A DNA stretch of 64,000 nt from Sphingomonas edaphi (GTDB taxonomy: Bacteria > Pseudomonadota > Alphaproteobacteria > Sphingomonadales > Sphingomonadaceae), in the NCBI RefSeq assembly GCF_003583725.1, contig NZ_QXTF01000001.1, positions 434,001 through 498,000 of the forward strand, read 5' to 3'. Position 1 is the first letter of the stretch. The number at the start of each line of letters is the position of its first letter. The notes below the pieces were generated by a model. That model saw only the letters and a list, made by a program, of their open reading frames with translations. It was not told the origin of the DNA and did no database searches. The position numbers and the translations under genes are program-made. Positions 1 to 8,850 of this stretch are shown here, in pieces.

Positions 1-1
1 G

Positions 2-1471
<1,470 letters not shown>

Positions 1472-1477
1472 GAAGTC

Positions 1478-1663
1478 ATGGCGGGCTCTCTCCGCCTCGA
1501 CGACTGCATCAACCGGGTCTGCCCTTGGTCGGGCGACCCGGTGCAGGCCGACAGCCTGACGCTCTATCAAGGTCAGGTCGTCGGCTTCTGCAACCCGGGT
1601 TGCCGGGACAAGTTCGAAAAGGCGACCGCGGCATTCGACGCCGCCGCCCAGGGAAAGAAGTAA
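1478..1663 (+). CDS. Small cysteine-rich YHS/TRASH-like protein inside the atp operon
   Basis: A 61-residue cytosolic protein lies between atpD (6-nt gap) and atpC (4-nt gap). It has no signal peptide or membrane segment. Its core has the spacing CPWSGDPV, then a short hairpin-like stretch, then [15 protein letters not shown]. This resembles the small treble-clef metal-site domains called YHS or TRASH, in which one Cys and a later CxxxC bind a metal. Five of its 61 residues are charged Lys/Arg in the last helix. The tight spacing on both sides shows translation with the ATP synthase subunits. Whether it assembles with F1, senses metal or only shares the promoter cannot be told from sequence. 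It is not part of the textbook atp operon. Confidence 0.8.
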   Translation: MAGSLRLDDCINRVCPWSGDPVQADSLTLYQGQVVGFCNPGCRDKFEKATAAFDAAAQGKK

Positions 1664-1667
1664 GACG

Positions 1668-1928
1668 ATGGCCGACCTTCATTTCGAGCTGGTGACTCCG
1701 GAAAAGCTCGTCCGTTCGGACGAAGTGCACATGGTCGTCGTGCCGGGCGTCGAGGGCGATTTCGGCGTGATGGCGGGCCACGCGCCGTTCATGACGACGC
1801 TGAAGGACGGGAGCCTGCAGGTGTTCAAGACCGCGGGCGGCCAGCCGGAAACCATCAAGGTCTCGGGCGGCTTCGCTGAAGTCGGCGACAAGGGCCTGAC
1901 CGTTCTAGCGGAAAGCGCCGAAGCCTAG
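1668..1928 (+). CDS. atpC: ATP synthase F1 subunit epsilon, short form
   Basis: Epsilon subunit of the F1 central stalk. The N-terminal beta-sandwich is clear: [15 protein letters not shown] at residues 5-19 and [19 protein letters not shown] at 25-43, followed by VSGGFAEV. The protein stops at 86 residues, where the family is usually about 130-140. The C-terminal helical hairpin that acts as the inhibitory arm in enterobacteria is therefore missing. The stop is clean and the next gene starts 62 bases on, so this looks like a natural short form and not a frameshift. In alphaproteobacteria a separate zeta subunit is known to inhibit F1, which may explain the loss. Confidence 0.93.
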   Translation: MADLHFELVTPEKLVRSDEVHMVVVPGVEGDFGVMAGHAPFMTTLKDGSLQVFKTAGGQPETIKVSGGFAEVGDKGLTVLAESAEA

Positions 1929-1990
1929 ACAAGGCTCCCCCATTAAGGAATGCATGACCGTCGGCCGTGACGCCGGGGGTTCGGGGGAAT

Positions 1991-3499
1991 ATGCAGACCG
2001 TGCAGCCAGTTTCGAAGGGCGGCGAACGCCTCGCCGCCGCCGCGCCTGCTTTCGCAATCATCATTGCAGTAGCGATCGCCACGCGGATCGTTAGCTGGTG
2101 GAACCCAGTCGCGCACGTCGACGACCAATTCTATCTGCTCGCCGGGCAGGAATTGCTGCGCGGCCATTGGCCCTATCTCGATGTGTGGGACCGCAAGCCA
2201 CTCGGCCTGTTTGTAGTCTATGCCCTAGTCGCAGCGATCGGCGGGGGCTCGATCATCGCGTTGAACCTGGTTGCGACCGCCTTTGCAGCAGCAACCGCGA
2301 TGACCATCCGGCAGATCGCGCTACGGTTCACCAGTCCGATTGCGGCGCTGATGGCGGCCGTCACCTACTTGGTCGTACTGCCGCTCTACGGCGGGCAAAA
2401 TGGCCAAAGCCCCGTTTTCTACAACCTGCTGATCGCAGGCGCAGTCCTGCTCCTTTTCCGTTCGATTGAGCGGAAGGCAGCGATCGTTCCGAATGCGCTC
2501 GTCGCGATGCTCCTGTGCGGTCTAGCGATGACAATAAAACAGACGACCTTCGTCGAGGGCGCGTTTGTCGGTTTAGGCTTCCTTTGGCTGCTTCACCACT
2601 CCGGCAGGAGCCTAGCGTTTATTGTCGGGGCGGCCATTGCCATGGTTGGCGTAGCACTCTCGCCGACGCTGGCCTGTTTCGTCACGTATTGGCTCCAAGG
2701 ACCGGCGTCGGCCGATGCTTACGTCTACGCCAACTTCGTTTCAATCTTCGAGAGGCAGAGCTGGTCGCCTCTGGCTCGCGTTGCCGGCGTCGGCCTGCTG
2801 TTCCTTTATCTCTTCCCGCTTTTCATCATGAGCGGCATCGGGATGGTGAGTCTGGCGCGGGTATCGCGGTGGACTACGGCAACGGCTTTGCTGGCCGGCT
2901 GGCTGGGGGCGGCGCTGCTCGGTTACCTGTCCGTCCCCGCATTCTTCGATCACTACGCGCTGCCTCTGATCTCGCCCTTGTGCGTAGCCGCGGCAATCTT
3001 CTACGACCTGCGGCCGGGCCGTTTGTTCTTCGCCGGCTACATGGCTTTCTGCCTGATCCAGGGGTCTATCCTCGACTGGCCCGACAACCGGCGCGAAGCT
3101 GCGCTCTATCGGGACATTCGGGAGACGGTACGGCAAGCTAAAGGTGATGGTTGTGTCTATGTCGCGGACGGGCCGAGTAGGCTGTACATGGACTTCCCCG
3201 ACTGCCGCCCCACCCGATACCTGTTCCCCGACCACCTCGTCCTTATCACCGAGCGCGATGCCGTTGGCGTGGACACGGCGGATGAGCTATCGCTCATCCT
3301 GGCTGCGCGGCCGGCGGTTGTCGTGACGCGGAAGGCTCGCAAGGGTCGCCATCCGCGCGAGATTATCGCCATCCTCCGCCAGGCGCTGGGAAGAGATTAT
3401 CGGCCCGTGCTTCGGACAGCGGACGGAGAATCGAAAAGCGTCGACGGCGTGACCGTGTGGCAGCTGAAGGTCGGACCAAGGGCAGGCAACGTTAACTAG
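1991..3499 (+). CDS. GT-C type membrane glycosyltransferase (ArnT/PMT-like)
   Basis: A polytopic inner-membrane protein of about 502 residues. The first transmembrane helix is followed by a periplasmic loop with NPVAHVDDQFYLLAGQELL and the WDRKPLGLF segment. That loop is typical of polyprenyl-phosphate-sugar-dependent GT-C enzymes, where an acidic pair in loop 1 is catalytic. About ten hydrophobic segments follow, then a soluble C-terminal domain of about 130 residues. The ATG at 1991 is preferred over an in-frame GTG at 1967 because a G-rich ribosome-binding stretch lies just upstream. The following gene, a GT2-GtrA enzyme that would make the lipid-linked sugar donor, supports transfer of a sugar onto an envelope acceptor. 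The acceptor is unknown. Confidence 0.8.
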   Translation: MQTVQPVSKGGERLAAAAPAFAIIIAVAIATRIVSWWNPVAHVDDQFYLLAGQELLRGHWPYLDVWDRKPLGLFVVYALVAAIGGGSIIALNLVATAFAAATAMTIRQIALRFTSPIAALMAAVTYLVVLPLYGGQNGQSPVFYNLLIAGAVLLLFRSIERKAAIVPNALVAMLLCGLAMTIKQTTFVEGAFVGLGFLWLLHHSGRSLAFIVGAAIAMVGVALSPTLACFVTYWLQGPASADAYVYANFVSIFERQSWSPLARVAGVGLLFLYLFPLFIMSGIGMVSLARVSRWTTATALLAGWLGAALLGYLSVPAFFDHYALPLISPLCVAAAIFYDLRPGRLFFAGYMAFCLIQGSILDWPDNRREAALYRDIRETVRQAKGDGCVYVADGPSRLYMDFPDCRPTRYLFPDHLVLITERDAVGVDTADELSLILAARPAVVVTRKARKGRHPREIIAILRQALGRDYRPVLRTADGESKSVDGVTVWQLKVGPRAGNVN

Positions 3500-3552
3500 C
3501 CTTTTACCTTAAGCTGCTTGGGTGGCGGCTCCTTCCAGGGGGTCACTCGTCC

Positions 3553-4680
3553 ATGTTTCACCAAGTCGTCGAACGCAGTCTTACGGTCGCCGATGCACCG
3601 CTCGAACTCAGCGTTATCGTCCCGACGCTGAACGAAGTCGGAAATGTCGAGCTGCTCCTTGAAAAGCTGGGCGTCGCGCTTGTTGGTATCGAGTGGGAGG
3701 CGATTTTCGTCGATGACGGGTCGACTGATGGCACGCCTGAACTCCTGACGACCATTGCGCAGGCAGATCGCCGGGTTCGTCTGATCCGTCGGATCGGCCG
3801 ACGCGGCCTGTCTTCCGCAGTAGTCGAAGGCGCCCTTGCATCGACAACCCCCATCGTCGCAGTCATCGACGCTGACCTCCAGCATGACGAGCGAGTGCTG
3901 CCCGACTTGTTCCGCGCCGTTGCGCGCGAGGGACATGAGCTTGCCATCGGCACCCGTTATGCGGGCGCTGGCTCTACCGGTGAATGGGACGACACGCGCC
4001 TGAAAATAAGCCGCTTTGCTACCGCCCTCGCCTCGCCGATCATGAAGACCCGCCTGTCCGATCCCATGAGCGGCTTTTTCGCCGTACGCCGCGACGTGCT
4101 ACTGGAAGCGGCGCCAAGGCTCAGCAATGTCGGGTACAAGATCTTGCTCGACTTAGTGGCGTCATCGCCCCGTCCCTTAAGCGTCGGCGAAGTTCCCTAC
4201 ACATTCGGTACTCGCCAGCATGGCGCCAGCAAGCTCGATGAAATGGTAGCGCTCGAATATCTCGAGTTGTTACTCGACAAGACCGTCGGGCGCTTCGTTC
4301 CGGTCAAGTTGGTCCAGTTCGGAGCAATCGGGACACTCGGCGTCGCCGTCCACCTCGCGCTGCTTTACTTCACCCTCAACATGCTCGGGACCGCGTTCGC
4401 CGTAGCACAGGCTGCTGCCGTGCTTGGCGCAATGACCTTCAACTTCGCGCTGAACAACCGCTTCACCTATCGCGATCGGCAGTTGAAAGGCTTCGCCTGG
4501 GTCGGCGGCCTCCTGTCCTTTTATCTGGTCTGCGCGCTTGGAGCGATCGCCAACGTCGGGATCGGCAGCCTGGTCTACGAACAATATCATGGCTGGTGGC
4601 TGGCCGGCATCGCCGGTGCGATCGTCGGCTCCGTCTGGAATTATGTCGCGAGCGGTTGGCTCACCTGGACCAAGCGCTAA
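3553..4680 (+). CDS. Family 2 glycosyltransferase fused to a GtrA-like membrane domain
   Basis: A 375-residue two-domain protein. The N-terminal half is a GT-A fold of the dolichyl-phosphate mannose synthase type: LSVIVPTLNE, FVDDGSTDGTPE and the DxD-like VIDADLQHDE. The C-terminal part (about residues 245-375) has four hydrophobic helices and the GtrA signature FNFALNNRFTYRDR. Such fusions load a hexose onto undecaprenyl phosphate and help move it across the membrane. The gene starts 53 bases after the GT-C enzyme and is read the same way, so the two probably form a donor-plus-transferase pair for modifying a surface glycan or lipid A. The sugar cannot be predicted. Confidence 0.88.
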   Translation: MFHQVVERSLTVADAPLELSVIVPTLNEVGNVELLLEKLGVALVGIEWEAIFVDDGSTDGTPELLTTIAQADRRVRLIRRIGRRGLSSAVVEGALASTTPIVAVIDADLQHDERVLPDLFRAVAREGHELAIGTRYAGAGSTGEWDDTRLKISRFATALASPIMKTRLSDPMSGFFAVRRDVLLEAAPRLSNVGYKILLDLVASSPRPLSVGEVPYTFGTRQHGASKLDEMVALEYLELLLDKTVGRFVPVKLVQFGAIGTLGVAVHLALLYFTLNMLGTAFAVAQAAAVLGAMTFNFALNNRFTYRDRQLKGFAWVGGLLSFYLVCALGAIANVGIGSLVYEQYHGWWLAGIAGAIVGSVWNYVASGWLTWTKR

Positions 4681-4772
4681 GCCGTGCCTTCTTTGATTGA
4701 AGTTAGTCTTTTCTCAAAGTTTGCCGGCTATTCACCAATTCAATTGATGCAAAACGGGAACGGTTGGCTCTC

Positions 4773-6287
4773 ATGAACGCATTCGGCAAACGCAATGGAC
4801 TGGGTGGCGCAGGTCAGCGTCCTTCCTTCGGCGTGGCGCGTCCCATGAAGGGCGGCGGGGCACCAGTCGGTGGCGATCAGTTTCCGCCAGTCGACGACTT
4901 CCCGGCCGAATCCGAGCCGGAGAGCGATTCCCCCGCTTCTTCCGGGCCGCCAATGGGGGCGATGGACCGGCTTAACAACCGCCAGAACGCCAGTGGCGAC
5001 GCTGCCTCATCGAAGACTGAAGGTTTCGAAGCGGCGGTTCACCGTATCAAGGAGCAAGTGCTTCCCCGCCTGCTGGAGCGTGTCGATCCCGAAGCAGCAG
5101 CCACTTTGGGTAAGGACGAGTTGGCCGAGGAATTCCGGCCGATCATCTCGGAAGTCCTTGCCGAGTTGAAGATTAACCTCAACCGCCGCGAAACCTTTGC
5201 GCTGGAAAAGGTGCTGGTCGATGAATTGCTCGGCCTCGGTCCGCTGGAAGAATTGCTCGCCGACCCGGCCGTTAGCGACATCATGGTCAATGGCCCAGAC
5301 CAGACTTTCATCGAACGCAAGGGCAAGCTTGAACTGGCAAAAATCCAGTTCCGCGACGAGGAACACCTGTTCCAGATCGCCCAGCGTATCGTCAACAAGG
5401 TCGGCCGCCGCGTCGACCAGACCACGCCGCTGGCTGACGCCCGCCTTCAGGACGGCAGCCGCGTCAACGTCATCATCCCGCCCCTGTCGCTGCGTGGCAC
5501 GGCAATTTCCATTCGTAAGTTCTCCGAGAAACCCATCACGCTCGACATGATGCGCGGGTTCGGGTCGATGTCGGAGAAAATGGCGACTTGCCTGAAGATC
5601 GCAGGCGCCAGCCGGATGAACATCGTTATTTCCGGCGGTACGGGTTCCGGTAAGACGACCATGCTTAACGCCCTGTCGAAGATGATTGACCCGGGCGAGC
5701 GCGTGATCACCATCGAAGACGCGGCCGAACTCCGGCTACAACAGCCGCACTGGCTGCCGCTGGAAACCCGTCCGCCTAACCTCGAAGGCCAGGGCGCGAT
5801 CACGATTCGCGATCTAGTCATTAACGCCCTGCGTATGCGTCCCGACCGCATCATCCTCGGCGAAATTCGTGGCCAGGAGTGCTTCGATCTTCTGGCTGCC
5901 ATGAACACGGGTCACGACGGTTCGATGGCTACGCTCCACAGCAATAGCCCGCGCGAATGCCTCGCCCGTATGGAAAACATGGTCATGATGGGCGACATCA
6001 AGATCCCGAAGGATGCGATTTCGCGCCAGATCGCAGACTCGGTCGATCTGATCGTTCAGGTCAAGCGCCTTCGCGACGGCTCGCGCCGCACCACCAACAT
6101 CACCGAGGTTATCGGGATGGAAGGCGAAGTCATCGTCACCCAGGAACTGTTTAAGTTCGAATATCTGGACGAGACCGCGGACGGAAAAATCATCGGCGAA
6201 TATCGCTCGATGGGCCTCCGTCCCTATACGCTCGAAAAGGCCAAGCAGTTCGGCTTCGACCAGCCTTACCTGGAAAGCTGCCTCTAA
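4773..6287 (+). CDS. cpaF: CpaF-type pilus assembly / type II-IV secretion ATPase
   Basis: A hexameric cytoplasmic ATPase of the TadA/CpaF family that powers Flp/Tad pilus assembly. The first 90 or so residues are low-complexity (Gly, Pro, Ser, acidic). Then come the helical N-terminal domain and the ATPase core, with Walker A ISGGTGSGKTT, the acidic segment VITIEDAAEL, Walker B RPDRIILGEIRG and the His box NTGHDGSMATLHSNSPRE. The ATG at 4773 is chosen; an in-frame TTG lies 9 bases upstream. Length (504 aa) is normal. No other cpa/tad gene lies on either side in this window, so this copy sits apart from any pilus cluster visible here. Confidence 0.93.
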   Translation: MNAFGKRNGLGGAGQRPSFGVARPMKGGGAPVGGDQFPPVDDFPAESEPESDSPASSGPPMGAMDRLNNRQNASGDAASSKTEGFEAAVHRIKEQVLPRLLERVDPEAAATLGKDELAEEFRPIISEVLAELKINLNRRETFALEKVLVDELLGLGPLEELLADPAVSDIMVNGPDQTFIERKGKLELAKIQFRDEEHLFQIAQRIVNKVGRRVDQTTPLADARLQDGSRVNVIIPPLSLRGTAISIRKFSEKPITLDMMRGFGSMSEKMATCLKIAGASRMNIVISGGTGSGKTTMLNALSKMIDPGERVITIEDAAELRLQQPHWLPLETRPPNLEGQGAITIRDLVINALRMRPDRIILGEIRGQECFDLLAAMNTGHDGSMATLHSNSPRECLARMENMVMMGDIKIPKDAISRQIADSVDLIVQVKRLRDGSRRTTNITEVIGMEGEVIVTQELFKFEYLDETADGKIIGEYRSMGLRPYTLEKAKQFGFDQPYLESCL

Positions 6288-6297
6288 CTTTGGTTTT

Positions 6298-6326
6298 CGA
6301 CGGGCGGCGGTTGCGTGCCGCCGTCG
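6298..6326 (+). terminator. Possible hairpin terminator after cpaF
   Basis: CGAC plus GGCGGC pair with GCCGCC plus GTCG around an 8-nt loop, with one bulged G. The stem starts about 10 bases after the cpaF stop. Only a weak T-rich tail follows (GTCTT), so it may pause or stabilise rather than terminate. Confidence 0.4.
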
Positions 6327-6370
6327 GTCTTGCCACACATCTTCCCCAGTCCATCTCTAGGGGAAGATCG

Positions 6371-7210
6371 ATGACCGTGAAGCCGTTGTTCGCCGCCATC
6401 CTGCTGGGAGCGGCGCTTCCGATTGCCGCTTGCCAGACCGTCGCTGGAACCCAGTGGGGCGCTGCGCAGGACGCCGCGCTGACCGCCGCCGTCGCGGCCC
6501 CGACCCGCAGTGAAGCCAACCGGCTGCGCGACCCCTATCGCCATCCTGCAGAGACGCTGCGCTTTTTCGGTGTGAAGCCGTCTGACACGGTTGTCGAAAT
6601 CTGGCCCGGCGGCGGATGGTACACGGAAATCCTTGCCCCCTATCTCGCGGCCGGTGGCGGGCGATTGTACGCCGTGGCGCCAGATTGGGGGATGAGCGGA
6701 ATCAAAAAGCTGAAGGATGCTAATGCGCCGCTCTATGGTTCAATCGAGACCGCGGACTTCCCTGCATTCGATGCCAACGCAACGCGCGTTCCGGATGGAA
6801 CCGCCGACGTCGTGCTGACCTTCCGCAACGTGCACAACTGGCGCATGGGGTATCGCCGCGACGACAAGCAGGATTACAGCGCGGAGGCCTTCCGCCAAGC
6901 ATACGCCATGCTGAAGCCAGGCGGAGTTCTGGGAGTAGTCGATCACCGCCTGCCCGAAGACGCCAGCGACGAGCGCGAGCGCAGCAGCGGATACATCAAG
7001 GTTTCTACAGTTCGCCGTCTCGCGGAAGCCGCCGGTTTCAAGCTGGAAGCCGCCTCGGAAATCAATGCCAATCCGAAAGATACGGCGGACTGGCCCAACG
7101 GCGTCTGGACGCTGCCGCCCAGCTACGCATTGAAGGATACGGACCGCGCCAAATATGCCGCCATCGGTGAAAGCGACCGTATGACACTCAAGTTTGTGAA
7201 GCCGCGCTGA
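6371..7210 (+). CDS. Exported lipoprotein with a class I SAM methyltransferase fold
   Basis: A 279-residue protein. It begins with a lipoprotein signal peptide (MTVKPLFAAILLGAALPIAA, then Cys-Gln), so it is predicted to be lipid-anchored outside the cytoplasm. The mature part has RHPAETLRFFGVKPSDTVVE followed by WPGGGWYTEILAP, a glycine-rich motif I of Rossmann methyltransferases. VVLTFRNVHNW fits motif IV and MLKPGGVLGVVDHRLPED the following strands. The ATG at 6371 has a GGGGAAG ribosome site. An exported SAM-type fold is puzzling because SAM is cytosolic; the protein may bind another ligand. The substrate is unknown. This is the last core gene before the island. Confidence 0.75.
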   Translation: MTVKPLFAAILLGAALPIAACQTVAGTQWGAAQDAALTAAVAAPTRSEANRLRDPYRHPAETLRFFGVKPSDTVVEIWPGGGWYTEILAPYLAAGGGRLYAVAPDWGMSGIKKLKDANAPLYGSIETADFPAFDANATRVPDGTADVVLTFRNVHNWRMGYRRDDKQDYSAEAFRQAYAMLKPGGVLGVVDHRLPEDASDERERSSGYIKVSTVRRLAEAAGFKLEAASEINANPKDTADWPNGVWTLPPSYALKDTDRAKYAAIGESDRMTLKFVKPR

Positions 7211-7250
7211 GCTAGGCAATCTCCAGCGATTGAAGGCAAAGTGGGGGTTA

Positions 7251-7284
7251 GCAAGGATTCAACTTGCGACCCCTGCGATGTCAA
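7251..7284. repeat. attL: partial tRNA-Val copy (left boundary of island)
   Basis: These 34 bases match 33690-33723 inside the tRNA-Val gene at 33 of 34 positions (C at 7260, G at 33699). They cover the T arm, variable loop and 3' half of the anticodon arm in reverse orientation. To the left, GTGGGGGTTA is a decayed version of the acceptor sequence GTGGGCGTG. No tRNA can fold from this copy. It marks where the island joins the chromosome. Confidence 0.9.
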
Positions 7285-7453
7285 TGCCGGGACTAGGAAG
7301 GATTTTTGATCGTTTTACCATGCACTTAGCAGTATCAAAACTATTATCTGCCCAACTGACGCCCACAAGCATTCTCAAATCCCTCATCATGGGCTCGCGA
7401 CTGTCCTTCGGGTGGTGAGGTCGAACTCATTGAGAATTCGACCCCCCGAAAGA

Positions 7454-8062
7454 TTAGCGCATAGGCCAAGCTTGCCAGCTCGCCGCCGCGGCCTCAAGCC
7501 CGCTATCTCCTGCCAAGTCGCGACGCGTCGACAACCATCCGAACGCCGTAGCCTTCCGTAGCAAGACTAAGGCGTGCAGATGCACGGGTGAGGCACTCTC
7601 CGCGAGGAACGGTGCGTGGAGGATCGCCACCACGGGCACCCCCAAACGTTCAACGTAATAGTCCCGCAGCCAGGACCGGGCCGCTTCCCATGGGCCGTGC
7701 AGGTTCGTGGCATCCGGAAAACTCATTGTAAGCTGCGCGAAGGCGGATGTTTCTTCAACCGGCAGCCTGGCCATGTAACTCGCGACCAGAAAGTCCGGAT
7801 CCGTATAGTCCTCCGGCACGTCCGCAGGCAGCAGAACCTCAACCTTGGCAGCAGTATCAACCAGGCTGTCTGCTCCTGCGGGCCGACGCTTCGCAAGGAA
7901 GTGCGTGGCGATGCTTTGACGAAGCCCGCTTCCTGCCGGCCAGTAAAAGCGTGCAGAAGTGAACAGATCGCCGGGCCGCCCGTGGTAGAACGTTCTCAAC
8001 GCCCGCAAGAATTCAGGCGCGGCGGCCTCAGCGAGGAGCTTTTTCTTCCTTGCGCGCGACAT
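7454..8062 (-). CDS. Unrecognised protein with a MobA/MobL-like HUH motif
   Basis: A 202-residue protein. Near residues 105-175 the order is AQLTMSFPDATNL, a helix, GVPVVAILHAP, and then SPVHLHALVLL. This strand-helix-strand-HxH order resembles the start of MobA/MobL relaxases, where His residues hold the metal for DNA nicking. The rest of a relaxase is absent, and the catalytic Tyr cannot be placed with confidence. The ATG overlaps the stop of the upstream gene by one base (TGATG), so the two are translated together. It may be a small accessory nuclease or a remnant. The call rests on a short motif only. Confidence 0.6.
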   Translation of the reverse strand: MSRARKKKLLAEAAAPEFLRALRTFYHGRPGDLFTSARFYWPAGSGLRQSIATHFLAKRRPAGADSLVDTAAKVEVLLPADVPEDYTDPDFLVASYMARLPVEETSAFAQLTMSFPDATNLHGPWEAARSWLRDYYVERLGVPVVAILHAPFLAESASPVHLHALVLLRKATAFGWLSTRRDLAGDSGLEAAAASWQAWPMR

Positions 8063-8595
8063 CAGAACCAGCCCTGCATGGCAACGTTGAGAAACTCGCG
8101 GCCGTGGCGCAAGCCGCGTTGCCGCTGCGTTTGGCTGTCATATGGCGGGAGGCAAGTGACCTCGAGGCCGAGTGGATCAAAGCGGATGAATGCCATCTCG
8201 CCAGCGGTAGGCACAAGCCAAGCACAACCCGAGGGTTGAGCAACCCACAGCCGGTAGCCGCAAAACGGTCGCGCAGCCCCGCGAAGGATCACGTCGAAGG
8301 TTGCGAGCGCCTTCTCGTTCGGTCGAATGACGATTGCATCCTGATTGAGGACAGAGGCTACACCCTGCACTTCGCGGGTGCCGAGCGGCCGGTCGCATTT
8401 GGTGGCTGCGATGATCGTGCCGGCGATCGGCATCAAGAACGTGTTCCGAAGTTCGGGGTAACGCTGCTCGGGCGATGTAACGACGTCTCCTTCGTGGATC
8501 GTGGCAGTGGCGAGCATCAGGCGCTGGAGGCGGGCGCAGACGGGCGGGATCGGGTCGATGTGACCGTCGGGTGCGAGGTCGAGCACAGGTAGCAT
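8062..8595 (-). CDS. Hypothetical protein of the mobilisation end
   Basis: A 177-residue protein with no signal peptide or membrane segment, coupled to the next gene through TGATG. It starts LPVLDLAPDGHIDPIPPV, and the centre reads LRNTFLMPIAGTIIAATKCD. It is rich in beta-forming and Pro/Gly residues and has a few dispersed Cys. I do not recognise the family. Its place just downstream of the relaxase gene on the same strand suggests a role linked to the mobile element, but nothing in the sequence defines it. Confidence 0.6.
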   Translation of the reverse strand: MLPVLDLAPDGHIDPIPPVCARLQRLMLATATIHEGDVVTSPEQRYPELRNTFLMPIAGTIIAATKCDRPLGTREVQGVASVLNQDAIVIRPNEKALATFDVILRGAARPFCGYRLWVAQPSGCAWLVPTAGEMAFIRFDPLGLEVTCLPPYDSQTQRQRGLRHGREFLNVAMQGWF

Positions 8596-8850
8596 ATTCT
8601 TGTCTTTCCAGAGGTTGAGGCATCAGCCGAACCGAGCCGCCACGCGGCATTTTCATCTTTCCGGTTCAACCAGCCTTCCCTCTTCCTGATTTCGAGCCGC
8701 GCTTTCGCGGCGATCCTCTCCTTCGCGGGGCGCCGGCCTAAGTCTTTGCGATATCCCACTGGGTAGCGTCGTTCAGACCGCAACACGGCTGACCGGCGAC
8801 GCTTCGGCAAGCTGGCCAGATGGAGACAGAAGGACGATCCTGCCTTAGCC
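8596..8850. other. Gap between relaxase and the two small genes
   Basis: A 255-base space. A strongly basic 97-codon minus-strand frame (8517-8810) runs through it and into the 5' part of the following gene. It might encode a small DNA-binding protein, but it overlaps 8062-8595 in another frame and has no recognisable domain, so I do not call it. No hairpin or repeat stands out. Confidence 0.4.

Noticed and set aside
7251-7284. A second tRNA-Val gene
   Set aside because: Only the T arm and half of the anticodon arm are present; no acceptor or D arm can form. It is the attachment-site copy.
8517-8810. A basic 97-codon gene between the relaxase and the 8062 gene
   Set aside because: It overlaps a better-supported gene in another frame and shows no recognisable domain or ribosome site.
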